NCBI GenBank assembly: GCA_946402315.1
Contig: CAMIWC010000002.1
Span: 1-64,000, forward strand
DNA from: an uncultured Clostridium sp.
GTDB lineage: Bacteria; Bacillota_I; Bacilli_A; RF39; UBA660
Length of the DNA stretch: 64,000 nucleotides
Reading direction: 5' to 3'
A model generated the notes under the pieces. That model saw only the letters and a list, made by a program, of their open reading frames with translations, was not told where the DNA came from and did not search any database. The position numbers were made by a program, and so were the translations under genes. Positions 33,826-42,649 of this stretch are shown here, piece after piece. Each line of letters opens with the position of its first letter. Position 1 is the first letter of the stretch.

Positions 33826-34707
33826 ATGTTATATATTGGAAGTCATGTAAGTTTTACAAATAAAGATCAATTAGTTGGTAGTGTAGAAGAAGCTAATAGT
33901 TATGGAGCTAATACATTTATGTTTTATACTGGTGCTCCTCAAAACACTAATCGTAGTAAGATAGATAAAGATATAACTAAAGAAGCGTTTTCTCTTATGA
34001 AAAAATATGGAATAAATGCATCTAAAGTAATAGTTCATGCCCCTTATATTATTAACTTAGCTAATAATAAAGAAGAGGAAAAATACGAGTTTTCTAAGAG
34101 ATTTTTAAAAGAAGAAATATCTCGTTGCCATGAACTTAATATTCATTATTTAGTACTTCATCCAGGAAGTCATGTTGGTCTTGGAGAAGAAGTAGCAATT
34201 ACTAATATTACAAATGCTCTTAATGAGATTCTTAATAATTCTTATGATGTAATAGTGTTACTTGAAACAATGGCTGGTAAAGGCACAGAAGTAGGTAGAA
34301 CAATTGATGAAGTTAAAAGTATAATCGATAAGATAGATCATAAAGATAAGATAGGAATATGTCTTGATACATGTCATTTAAATGATGCTGGATATGATGT
34401 ATCTAACTTTGATTCTATTTTAGATGAAATAGATTCTAAGATAGGTTTATCTTATGTAAAATGTGTTCATGTTAATGATAGTAAAAATCCTATTGATTCT
34501 CATAAGGATAGACATGCTAATATTGGATTTGGTACGATTGGATTCGATAATTTAATTAAGATAATCTATAACTCTAGATTAGATAATATTCCTAAAATCT
34601 TAGAGACTCCTTATATTGGAGAATATGCTCCATATAAAGAAGAAATAGATATGATTAAAAACAAAAAATTTAATTCACATATATTTGATGAAAAATTAGA
34701 AAAATAG
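33826..34707 (+). CDS. nfo: Endonuclease IV (AP endonuclease), Nfo
   Basis: A 293-aa TIM-barrel DNA-repair enzyme that cleaves 5' to abasic sites with Zn. Family motifs are present in order: YIGSHVSF at the start, VHAPYIINLA, LHPGSHVG, LLETMAGKGTEVG, GICLDTCHLNDAGYD and HVNDSKNPIDSHKDRHANIG. They supply the His, Glu and Asp metal ligands. The length is normal for the family. It is a housekeeping gene between the prepilins and the T4SS-like cluster, with its own terminator. Confidence 0.95.
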   Translation: MLYIGSHVSFTNKDQLVGSVEEANSYGANTFMFYTGAPQNTNRSKIDKDITKEAFSLMKKYGINASKVIVHAPYIINLANNKEEEKYEFSKRFLKEEISRCHELNIHYLVLHPGSHVGLGEEVAITNITNALNEILNNSYDVIVLLETMAGKGTEVGRTIDEVKSIIDKIDHKDKIGICLDTCHLNDAGYDVSNFDSILDEIDSKIGLSYVKCVHVNDSKNPIDSHKDRHANIGFGTIGFDNLIKIIYNSRLDNIPKILETPYIGEYAPYKEEIDMIKNKKFNSHIFDEKLEK

Positions 34708-34708
34708 T

Positions 34709-34740
34709 AGTAAAAAGTGTTTTACTATTTTTTTCTTTTT
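34709..34740 (+). terminator. Intrinsic terminator after nfo
   Basis: Stem AGTAAAA/TTTTACT with loop AGTG, followed by a long T-rich tract. Confidence 0.7.
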
Positions 34741-34775
34741 GATATAATTAATATGATATAGTAGGTGAAGTATAT

Positions 34776-35162
34776 ATGAAAAAAAATATCATATTTGTAT
34801 TTATATTATTTTTAATTATTTTTACAGGAAATGTAGTATTTGCAGAAAATTGTGATGCGATTCTTACTACAGAAGCAGCAGATATGATTAAAGAAGTAAT
34901 TGGTTATATTAGAATAGGGGTACCAATTCTATTAATTATATTAACTATTATAGATTTTGCTGGGGTTTTAGGTTCGGATGATGAAAATGCTTTAAAAGTT
35001 GCAACTTCTAAAGTAACAAAAAGATTTATAGCAGCAGTCTTAGTATTCTTTGTTCCATTAATTATTAGCTTAATACTAAGTATTGATGCGGTTAATAATG
35101 CGTTAAATTTAGTAGATGATCCTACTTGTGGGGTAGCTACTGATGAAAGTGAAGGAGAATAA
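34776..35162 (+). CDS. VirB2/TrbC-like T4SS pilin candidate
   Basis: A 128-aa protein with a cleavable signal peptide (about 1-22, ending VFAEN), then two membrane helices (about 45-65 and 82-102). Between them is a loop (GSDDENALKVATSKVTKR). A short acidic tail has a Cys. This matches the VirB2/TrbC layout. It is the first gene of a run with TrbL-like, PrgI, VirB4 and VirD4 genes. The related protein at 22888 lacks an obvious signal peptide. The TrbL-like gene begins 17 nt downstream. Confidence 0.65.
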   Translation: MKKNIIFVFILFLIIFTGNVVFAENCDAILTTEAADMIKEVIGYIRIGVPILLIILTIIDFAGVLGSDDENALKVATSKVTKRFIAAVLVFFVPLIISLILSIDAVNNALNLVDDPTCGVATDESEGE

Positions 35163-35179
35163 AAAGGAAGGGATTAATT

Positions 35180-36937
35180 GTGACAAAAGATTTCTTTAAC
35201 AATTTTATACGTAGTCTATTTTGTTCAATTGATTACTTTATCTATTCATCTATAGAGTGGGTTACTCAAGGTATATTTGATATTTCAGAACTTAGAACTA
35301 ATATTAATATTGTTAGTCAGGTTAGAAATAAATTATATGTATTATTGGGAATATTCATGTTATTTAGGATTTCTATAACGTTGATTAATTATATGATAAA
35401 TCCTGAACAGATGGTGGATAGAGAAAGAGGTATTAAAAACTTAGTTGTAAGAACAGTCTTATTGATTGGCTTATTAATTATGTTACCTACTATTTTTAGT
35501 TATATGTACAAAGCTCAAAAAGTATTCTTACCAGTACTTCCAAGAGTACTTTTAGGAAAGAACGTTGAAGATGTTACAAGTACCGTAACTAAGAATTCTA
35601 ATCAAATGGCGGTGACCGTCTTGCAGGCTTTTTTCCATCCGTATTACTCGGATGTTGAAGGAGATGAGTTTGCATCGATAAACGGAGCTAGAGAAATAGA
35701 AGATCTGGATGATTTTGTCCAACATGTTAATGATACAAACTACATTGATGTACCACTTCTAGGAGAGAATGCTGTTGGATATAGTTATGAATATAGATTT
35801 TTCTTATCAACAATAGTTGGAATGATTATATTAGGACTATTATTAACATTAACTCTTGATATAGCAATTAGATTATTTAAGATGTTAATACTAGAGATGC
35901 TTGCTCCTATACCAATAATAGGTAGTATTGCTCCACCTAGTGGAAGAGAGAGCCCATTCCAAAGTTGGTTAAAGGAATTAACAATTACATTCTTTGATAT
36001 ATTTATAAAACTATCATTAGTTTATTTAGTACTATACTTTGTTACTGAGTTAAATGATAATAACTTATTCGTAACTTGGGAAAGTGCTGAAGGATCTAAG
36101 ATTAATCCATTAAGATTAATGTACTTAAAAGTATTCTTAATAATTGGATTATTAATATTTGCTCAACAAGCTCCAAAGTTTATTAGAAAGATCTTTGGAC
36201 TTAAAGATGGAGATGAAGGTAACTTCTTAGGAAGTATTGCTGGTGGTATAAGTGGATTTGGTTCTGGACTTATTTCTGGAGCTATTTCTGGACAAGGATT
36301 AAAAGGTGCTATCAGTGGAGGAATCCAAGGTGCTAGTATGGGATATCAAAATGCCTTAGCTAGAGGAAATGCTTCTGTTAGAAGTAGTACATTTGGAGAT
36401 AATGTTAATATCTCTAAAGACTTAAAAGAGTCTAGAGGTAATACAAGAAGTGGAATTCTTGCTAATCTTCAAAGTATGACTAGTAGTTCAAAACTTCGTG
36501 CAGAATCATCTAAATTAAGTACTAATGATTCGAGTATTGAAAGTGCTAGAACTTCATGGCAACAAGCTCAAAATTTAGCTGTTGAAGCAGAAAATAATTA
36601 TCGTAATTTAATAGCTTCTGGTCCTCGTGAAGGTGAATCAGTACAAGAATACAATGAAAGAAGAACAAGAGCTTATAATGATTATCAAAATAAATCTTCA
36701 AAAGCTAAAGAAGCAGAAGCTAATTATCAAAATGTTAGAGCTAGTTATGACAGATCAGGTGGTAAAGGACGTTCTGGATCTGTTGTTCATAGAGCTAGAA
36801 AGAAAATTGCAGCTGAAACAGGAGCTAACGTAAATAAATCTATGGCAGATGCTGTTAGTTCTGGCACAGCTCCAGCTAGTGAAACTACAATAGAAGCTAG
36901 AAGAAGCGAAAGAACGTCAAATAGTAATAATAGTTAG
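35180..36937 (+). CDS. VirB6/TrbL-like T4SS channel protein
   Basis: A 585-aa protein starting with GTG after GGAAGGG. It has about six membrane helices within residues 1-340 (for example LYVLLGIFMLFRISITLI, TVLLIGLLIMLPTIF, IVGMIILGLLLTLTLDIAI) and a large outer loop (about 110-200). A long cytoplasmic or disordered C-terminus is Gly-rich (SIAGGISGFGSGLISG) and then Ser/Ala/Asn-rich with coiled-coil character. This fits VirB6/TrbL/CD1108-type inner-membrane channel subunits of Gram-positive T4SS. PrgI follows 10 nt later. The exact helix count was not computed. Confidence 0.7.
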   Translation: MTKDFFNNFIRSLFCSIDYFIYSSIEWVTQGIFDISELRTNINIVSQVRNKLYVLLGIFMLFRISITLINYMINPEQMVDRERGIKNLVVRTVLLIGLLIMLPTIFSYMYKAQKVFLPVLPRVLLGKNVEDVTSTVTKNSNQMAVTVLQAFFHPYYSDVEGDEFASINGAREIEDLDDFVQHVNDTNYIDVPLLGENAVGYSYEYRFFLSTIVGMIILGLLLTLTLDIAIRLFKMLILEMLAPIPIIGSIAPPSGRESPFQSWLKELTITFFDIFIKLSLVYLVLYFVTELNDNNLFVTWESAEGSKINPLRLMYLKVFLIIGLLIFAQQAPKFIRKIFGLKDGDEGNFLGSIAGGISGFGSGLISGAISGQGLKGAISGGIQGASMGYQNALARGNASVRSSTFGDNVNISKDLKESRGNTRSGILANLQSMTSSSKLRAESSKLSTNDSSIESARTSWQQAQNLAVEAENNYRNLIASGPREGESVQEYNERRTRAYNDYQNKSSKAKEAEANYQNVRASYDRSGGKGRSGSVVHRARKKIAAETGANVNKSMADAVSSGTAPASETTIEARRSERTSNSNNS

Positions 36938-36947
36938 AGGTGGTTAG

Positions 36948-37283
36948 ATGGAAAACAATTATTTAATTCCTGCAAATGCCAATAAAGGAAAGTTGATTAT
37001 GGGTCTATTTAGACCTTTAGATGCAGCGATATTTGGAATTGGCTGTTTGGTAACGTTAGCTGGATTATTCTTGTTACAAAATATGCTAACAAAAATATCC
37101 GTAGCGGTACTAGTTATGTTACCAGCCCTTGTTACTGGTTTCCTAGTAATACCAATTCCGTATCAACATAATATATTGGTATTTATACAATGCATGATGA
37201 GATTTTTAAAAGAAAAACAAGAATATACATATGTATGGAAAGGATGGTGTGCTGATCGTGGCGAAGAAGAACGTAAAAGGTAG
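36948..37283 (+). CDS. PrgI/VirB3-like T4SS membrane protein
   Basis: A 111-aa protein with two close membrane helices (about 24-48 and 50-68) after MENNYLIPANANKGKLIMGLFRPL-type start. It ends with a short basic tail (MRFLKEKQEYTYVWKGW). This is the PrgI family pattern, and PrgI normally precedes VirB4 in Gram-positive T4SS, as here. It overlaps the N-terminal VirB4 ORF, so translation is coupled. Confidence 0.75.
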   Translation: MENNYLIPANANKGKLIMGLFRPLDAAIFGIGCLVTLAGLFLLQNMLTKISVAVLVMLPALVTGFLVIPIPYQHNILVFIQCMMRFLKEKQEYTYVWKGWCADRGEEERKR

Positions 37284-37815
37284 TATAAGATCTACTGAAA
37301 GCTGGATTCCAGTACAAAGTATCACAAATGGCATGATTGTACTTGATAACAATCAAAAAGTTACAGGAGTAAAGATAACTCCTAGAAATATCTTTATCTT
37401 GGATATTGAAACTCAAGCTGGAATTATTAATAACTTAAAGAATTTTTATAACCAAATAGATTATGAGTTCTGGTTAGTAGTTGCTGATAGACCAGTAGAT
37501 ATTTCAGTATTCATGTCTCAATTACAACTTCAATATAATCAAACCCAATCTCCTGCAGTAAGAAAATTAATTACAGAAGATATTCAAAAAGGTAACAGTT
37601 TTATGAATAATAATGTAGTTGATACTGAGTACTATATCCTATTTAAAGAAAATGATATGGATAAGATTCAAAAGAGAATTAGAGCACTAATTAATTCATT
37701 ATCAGCTTGTGGACTTACTTCTAGTCAAACAACTAATGATGATTTAAGAATAATTCTAGATAACTTCTTGAATGGTGGACAAACAACAGAATTTGGAACG
37801 GTGGTGGCACTATGA
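37258..37815 (+). CDS. VirB4 N-terminal domain as a separate protein
   Basis: A 185-aa protein. GTG at 37258 is chosen because AAGGATGG lies about 11 nt upstream; in-frame ATG 37231 and GTG 37249 are alternatives. The sequence (STESWIPVQSI, IVLDNNQKVTGVKI, FILDIETQAGI, FWLVVADRPVDIS) matches the start of VirB4/TraE-type ATPases, a small alpha/beta domain before the motor. Its stop overlaps the ATG of the motor ORF by 4 nt (ATGA). In most systems this is one polypeptide of about 800 aa. Here it seems to be a stable split rather than a frameshift, since both parts have good starts. Confidence 0.7.
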   Translation: MAKKNVKGSIRSTESWIPVQSITNGMIVLDNNQKVTGVKITPRNIFILDIETQAGIINNLKNFYNQIDYEFWLVVADRPVDISVFMSQLQLQYNQTQSPAVRKLITEDIQKGNSFMNNNVVDTEYYILFKENDMDKIQKRIRALINSLSACGLTSSQTTNDDLRIILDNFLNGGQTTEFGTVVAL

Positions 37816-39605
37816 GTAATAATTCATTTAAATCACAAATTGCACCAAAAAGTTTGGACTTTAATGCAAGTGATTTCTTCATTAGTGATAAATATGCAAC
37901 TATCTTAACAGTTGTATCTTATCCTAAATTTATTGCTCCAGGATATTTATCAACACTTACAAATATGTCTGGTATCAAGATTGTTATTAAACATATACCA
38001 GTACCATTCTCAACAATTTCAAGAATGTTAAATAAACAAATTGTTGATTTAAAAGCAAAGTATCAAGAAGAACATGATCGTACTCGTCAAGAAAGTATTA
38101 GATTAGACTATGAATCATTAGAGTATTTCGTATCTATGCTTGCTGGTAGTCAAGCACGTATCTTTGACTTCCAAATGCATATTATGATTACTGCTGATAC
38201 TAAAGAAGATCTAGAACTTAAAAAGGTTAATGTAAAGAACTATCTAGAAGCTATGGAATTACGTGCAGTTTCACTTAGATTTGAACAAGAAAAAGTTCTT
38301 AAATCTATGCTTCCAATCTTCCCTAAACAAGATTTGGAAGATCGTGTAGGTACTCCAATACCTTCAGTTACAATAGCTGCTATGTATCCATTTATCTTTG
38401 ATAGTATTAAGGATCCAGGATTAAGTGCACTTCTTGGTGTAGACTTCTCTGGAGGAGTAATTCTATTTAACCAATTCTTATATAAAATTAAGAAAGAAAA
38501 TAATCGTAATAATGCTAACCTAATTTTATTAGGTACATCTGGATCAGGAAAATCTACTGCTGCTAAGTTATTACTTCGTAACCACATTCGTAATGGTTGT
38601 CAAATTGTTGCAATTGACCCAGAAAACGAGTTAGAGGAAATGACTAAAGCTTTTGGTGGAGATACTATTGACTTAGGTAAAGGTGGAGAATTTGGTATGA
38701 TTAACCCTTTACAAATAGTTATTGATGCTGATGAAGATGAAATTAAACAAGGACTTGGATATACAGTTCTTACAAGAACATTACAATTCTTAAAAGCTTT
38801 CATGAAGTATTATGATCCATCTATTGAAGAAGATACATTAACTATTTTCTCTGAAATAGTACAAGATACATATCGTCGTTTTGGAATTGACTTTGATAAA
38901 GATTTCTATCACTTTACCGCAGCCGATTATCCAACATTCTCTGATGTATATGCAACTATTAAGAGTAGAATTATATCTATGCCAGAACATACTCATGAAA
39001 GAGAAACAATGGAAAAGTTAGAGTTAAAGATTAGACCTCTTACTAATGACTTAAAATATTACTTTGATGGAAAGACTACAATTACTCATAATAGTGATTT
39101 CATTACATTTAATATTAAAGAGTTAATGAATGCAGAACAAAATATTAAGAATGCATTATTCTTCAATATCTTAAAGTATGCATGGGGACTATGTCTTGAT
39201 AGAAACGTTGATACAGTAATGATGATTGACGAGGCTCACGTATTATTAGGAGATCAAAATAGCTTAGGTGCTGACTTCCTAGCTCAAGTACAAAGACGTG
39301 CTCGTAAATATAACACAGGAACAATTATTATTACACAACAACCATCAGACTTTGCTGCTCCTAACGTAATTATGCAAGGAAAGGCAATATTCGATAATGC
39401 TTCTTACTATCTAATCATGGGACTTAAGAAACAAGCTGCTGATGACTTAGGTAAATTAGTTGACTTAAATGACAATGAAAAAGAAAGTATTAAGAACTAT
39501 AGCCAAGGTGAAGCATTGTTTGTTTGTGGTAATAGACGTATGCGTATTAACATAATTGTTACTCCAGAAGAACTAGCATCATTTGGTTCTGGTGGAGGAC
39601 TATAG
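37812..39605 (+). CDS. VirB4-type T4SS ATPase, motor part
   Basis: A 597-aa protein with Walker A GTSGSGKST (about residue 241-249), Walker B MMIDEAHVLLG (about 469-479), the arginine-containing RRARKYNTG and a glutamine-rich IITQQPSDF sensor motif. All are typical of VirB4/TraE/TrsE motors that energise T4SS assembly and substrate transfer at the membrane. Residues 1-230 form the usual second N-terminal domain (DFFISDKYATILTV onwards). It starts within the stop of the preceding VirB4 fragment (ATGA overlap). It ends the first T4SS transcript, since a strong terminator follows. Confidence 0.9.
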   Translation: MSNNSFKSQIAPKSLDFNASDFFISDKYATILTVVSYPKFIAPGYLSTLTNMSGIKIVIKHIPVPFSTISRMLNKQIVDLKAKYQEEHDRTRQESIRLDYESLEYFVSMLAGSQARIFDFQMHIMITADTKEDLELKKVNVKNYLEAMELRAVSLRFEQEKVLKSMLPIFPKQDLEDRVGTPIPSVTIAAMYPFIFDSIKDPGLSALLGVDFSGGVILFNQFLYKIKKENNRNNANLILLGTSGSGKSTAAKLLLRNHIRNGCQIVAIDPENELEEMTKAFGGDTIDLGKGGEFGMINPLQIVIDADEDEIKQGLGYTVLTRTLQFLKAFMKYYDPSIEEDTLTIFSEIVQDTYRRFGIDFDKDFYHFTAADYPTFSDVYATIKSRIISMPEHTHERETMEKLELKIRPLTNDLKYYFDGKTTITHNSDFITFNIKELMNAEQNIKNALFFNILKYAWGLCLDRNVDTVMMIDEAHVLLGDQNSLGADFLAQVQRRARKYNTGTIIITQQPSDFAAPNVIMQGKAIFDNASYYLIMGLKKQAADDLGKLVDLNDNEKESIKNYSQGEALFVCGNRRMRINIIVTPEELASFGSGGGL

Positions 39606-39628
39606 AATTAATAAAAGTTAATTTAATA

Positions 39629-39661
39629 AAAGTGATTTTAAGTTTTAAAATCACTTTTTTA
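39629..39661 (+). terminator. Intrinsic terminator after VirB4
   Basis: A 12-bp stem AAAGTGATTTTA/TAAAATCACTTT, loop AGTTT, then a T-run. Confidence 0.9.
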
Positions 39662-39694
39662 ATGGTATAATTTTATTAGAATAGAGGTGATAGT

Positions 39695-41878
39695 ATGAAT
39701 GATGAAGATGATGTTATAGAAGAACAAGAAGAAGTAGAAAATAATCTAGAAATAGAAGATCAAGAGTATCAACTTCATGAAAGTACTATTACAACTACAA
39801 CAGCTACTAGAGTAGAACAAATAAGTGTAGGAGGTAAAATATTTTTAGAAAAAACACTTATGAATAAGTGGTTTTATATCTTAGCTTCTACTTTTTTAGG
39901 ATGCTTTTATGTTTTTGTTGTAATTCTTGCTTTTTTAGTAAAAACAACAGATGGTATGAATTACGCTATTGGTGAAACTGATAAGAATGAACAATATACT
40001 CAAATCTATCAAGCTGTTGATGAAGTAGAACAAGAAATACGTTCTAAGTACAATGTAAATATTAATAAGTATTTAATAATATCAGCCCTAACTGTATTTA
40101 TGAATAATCAGTATTATCAAAATAAAAGTATGGCTTTTAATTATGTAAATGTAGATGATGGTGCTAGTAGTAAATCTACTACAGTTATCAAGAACTTTGC
40201 TGAAATCTTAGCAAAATATCAAATAGTAACTAATACATCTTGTAGTATGCCTAGTGGTACTCCAAGACAAATAGCGTCTAACGATGATGAAGGAATGAAA
40301 TATTTTACAACTTCCGCATCTGATAAAGAAAAAAACTATGATTGTAATGGTATGGGAAGTCAATACAAAGTTTCTTGGAAACAAGGAGTACTAGATGATG
40401 ATAGTTCTGGTAGTGCTTTCTATTGGAATATGTTAGATGAGAACTTCTTTAATAATTACTATCCAGAGTACTTTGGACAATTAACGAAAAATGGTAGTAA
40501 TCCAGAACAATATTATGAAGCTGCTGATGAAGTATTAGATTATATATATTTATATGCTAAATATTTAAAACAATTAGATACTAAAGCTAATTCTTGTGCA
40601 GATACTACATTTACTACTATCTATCAAGAATGTGCTGGAGTTACAGTAGAACCAGATGCAGATGGTAAATATGGTGGTACTTATTCATTAGAAGAATATG
40701 TTGCTGGTGTTGTTGCTGATGAATCTTCACCACAGTATTCATCTTTAATTTTAAGTGATACTGGTCATGGTAATTATGCTGCTAATGAAGCAGTAGTAAA
40801 TGAAGCTATTAAAGCCTTTATAATTGCTATTAGATCTTACACACTTAGTAGAACTAATGGATGTACTAGAACTATTAAGAATAGTTCTGGAGATCAAAAC
40901 TTTAAACCTACAAATGATCCAATTATATTAGAATTAGTAAAAGAAACAGAAGGATTAGTAATTACTTATGAAGGTAAAGTAGTTTCTGCTGAATATGATT
41001 CGTTCTGTGGTGGAAAAGAAAAATGTAGAAATCAACATTGTACTGATCCATATAATTGTTATTATCAAAAGAAACCTACTGAAGAGAAACATTTAATAAC
41101 AATGCCTAGTAACTTTAATAGATATTATGGTGGTCATGGTAGAGGATTAAGTCAATGGGCTAATGTTTGGTATGCGTATCAAAAAGGATGGAATTATAAA
41201 CAATTATTAGAGTTCTTCTATGCTGATGGTATTCAAATCCAAAGATTAGCTAGTGCTAGTGGGGGACCAAGTGGATTATATTGTTCTAATTCATCTTCTG
41301 GTACTCAAGCTAAAGATTTTAATGAATTAGGAGATAAAGCTTATAATGGTGATAAAACTGCTCAAGAAGAATGGATTCAAAGAGTAGGTAAAATAGTACA
41401 AAATGCACAACATTCTAAGTATGGTATTAAAAATTCACTTATTATTGCGCAAATAATCAATGAAAGTGGATGGATGCATACACCAAATCATTTTAATGAT
41501 GATGGAACATCTTTAAATAATACTTGTAATAATATTATCGGTATTAATTACCAAATGGGTAAACCAATATCATCGCAAGATTCTAGATGGAGTGCTAATC
41601 CTCAAAAATGTCCTATGTCTGTACCATATTGGGATTCAAATGACCAATTAGCTTATAGAGTAGAAGATATGAGAAAATATGAAGATATAGAACAATGTAT
41701 AGAAGATTATGCAAATCTAGTATATATATATCATCCTGAATGTAAGAATAATAATAATATTGAATGTTATCGAAAATTCTTGGATCACTATACACCAGTA
41801 CCTGCTGGACAAGAAACAATTACTGAAAGATATATAAGAATTATAAGTATGTATAATCTAGAAAGATTTGATCAATAG
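39695..41878 (+). CDS. Membrane-anchored SpoIID-like / glucosaminidase peptidoglycan hydrolase
   Basis: A 727-aa protein: an acidic cytoplasmic start (about 1-55), one membrane helix (about 65-90) and an outer helical region. A SpoIID-type domain spans about 330-510 (YSLEEYVAGVVADE, AFIIAIRSYTLSR, SAEYDSFCGG, GHGRGLSQWANVWY). A glucosaminidase-like domain covers about 565-725 (SLIIAQIINESGW with the candidate catalytic Glu, then NNIIGINY). SpoIID proteins are lytic transglycosylases and glucosaminidases cut glycan strands, so the enzyme could open the wall for the secretion channel, the VirB1 role. It sits between VirB4 and VirD4. Fusion of these two domains is unusual to me. Confidence 0.8.
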   Translation: MNDEDDVIEEQEEVENNLEIEDQEYQLHESTITTTTATRVEQISVGGKIFLEKTLMNKWFYILASTFLGCFYVFVVILAFLVKTTDGMNYAIGETDKNEQYTQIYQAVDEVEQEIRSKYNVNINKYLIISALTVFMNNQYYQNKSMAFNYVNVDDGASSKSTTVIKNFAEILAKYQIVTNTSCSMPSGTPRQIASNDDEGMKYFTTSASDKEKNYDCNGMGSQYKVSWKQGVLDDDSSGSAFYWNMLDENFFNNYYPEYFGQLTKNGSNPEQYYEAADEVLDYIYLYAKYLKQLDTKANSCADTTFTTIYQECAGVTVEPDADGKYGGTYSLEEYVAGVVADESSPQYSSLILSDTGHGNYAANEAVVNEAIKAFIIAIRSYTLSRTNGCTRTIKNSSGDQNFKPTNDPIILELVKETEGLVITYEGKVVSAEYDSFCGGKEKCRNQHCTDPYNCYYQKKPTEEKHLITMPSNFNRYYGGHGRGLSQWANVWYAYQKGWNYKQLLEFFYADGIQIQRLASASGGPSGLYCSNSSSGTQAKDFNELGDKAYNGDKTAQEEWIQRVGKIVQNAQHSKYGIKNSLIIAQIINESGWMHTPNHFNDDGTSLNNTCNNIIGINYQMGKPISSQDSRWSANPQKCPMSVPYWDSNDQLAYRVEDMRKYEDIEQCIEDYANLVYIYHPECKNNNNIECYRKFLDHYTPVPAGQETITERYIRIISMYNLERFDQ

Positions 41879-41887
41879 AGGTGTTTT

Positions 41888-42586
41888 ATGAAAAAGAAAA
41901 ACATATTATTGTTAGTAATTATTACTTTATTTCTTACTGGATGTACATTTGAGTATAAAGCTAAGATAATGTTAGATGGTTCGGTTAGAGAAGAAGTAAA
42001 TACTGTTACTAAAACTAATGAAATATATACTGAAGAAGAATTAGAAAAAGTTACTTCAGATACTTTTAAAAAAGTAGTTAAAATATACTTAGATAATGCT
42101 GGTATAAAGAAAGCTAAAATAAAGTATTATAAAGATAGAATTGAGGGTAAAACAAAGACTACTTATAATAGTTTGTATTCTTATTCTAAAGATTCTAAAT
42201 TAGTAAAAACTCTATATGATGGATTAAGAATAACTAAAAAAAATGGTAAAACTTTAATAGAGTCAATTGATAGTAATTTTGAATTTGGTATAGAAGAATA
42301 TTATGGATCTACTATATCAATATCTCTTCCATATAAAGTAACTAATTCTAATGCTGATTCCGTTGATAAAAGTACTAATACTTATTCATGGAATTTAGAT
42401 GAAGATTTTACTGGTATTTCTTTAGAGTATAAAAATAGAATTTTTTATACTTTGAATGTTATTAAAATATTAAATTATGCTACTATTTATACATATTTTA
42501 CTATTGCTGTAATTTTAATAATAATTATATTTGTAATTTTTCTTATTTTGTATTATTATAGAGCAAAAAAACTTCGTAATAATTAA
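41888..42586 (+). CDS. Lipoprotein with C-terminal membrane helix, LppM-like
   Basis: A 232-aa protein with a lipoprotein signal (LFLTGCTFEY, Cys at about 19), a ~170-aa outer domain (EYKAKIMLDGSVREEVNTV start, beta-rich) and a C-terminal membrane helix (about 200-222) with a basic end. Attachment at both termini and the LDG start resemble LppM/DUF3153-type lipoproteins. This is a fold-level guess. The gene starts 9 nt after the hydrolase stop with ribosome site AGAGGTG, so it is probably made with it as an accessory of the T4SS-like complex. Confidence 0.6.
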   Translation: MKKKNILLLVIITLFLTGCTFEYKAKIMLDGSVREEVNTVTKTNEIYTEEELEKVTSDTFKKVVKIYLDNAGIKKAKIKYYKDRIEGKTKTTYNSLYSYSKDSKLVKTLYDGLRITKKNGKTLIESIDSNFEFGIEEYYGSTISISLPYKVTNSNADSVDKSTNTYSWNLDEDFTGISLEYKNRIFYTLNVIKILNYATIYTYFTIAVILIIIIFVIFLILYYYRAKKLRNN

Positions 42587-42615
42587 TTGTATTATTAAGG
42601 GTTTTTGTATATAAT
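42587..42615 (+). promoter_or_regulatory. Promoter of the VirD4-like gene
   Basis: TTGTAT (42587-42592), 17-bp spacer, TATAAT (42610-42615), immediately after the lipoprotein stop. Transcription should start near 42622, which supports the TTG start at 42650. Confidence 0.7.
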
Positions 42616-42649
42616 ATACTTGATTAATCGATTGAAAGAAGGGGTCACC

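Noticed and set aside
39695-41878. Sporulation gene spoIID
   Set aside because: Only the SpoIID-type domain is shared. The membrane anchor, glucosaminidase domain and T4SS neighbours do not match the sporulation protein, and no other sporulation gene is present.
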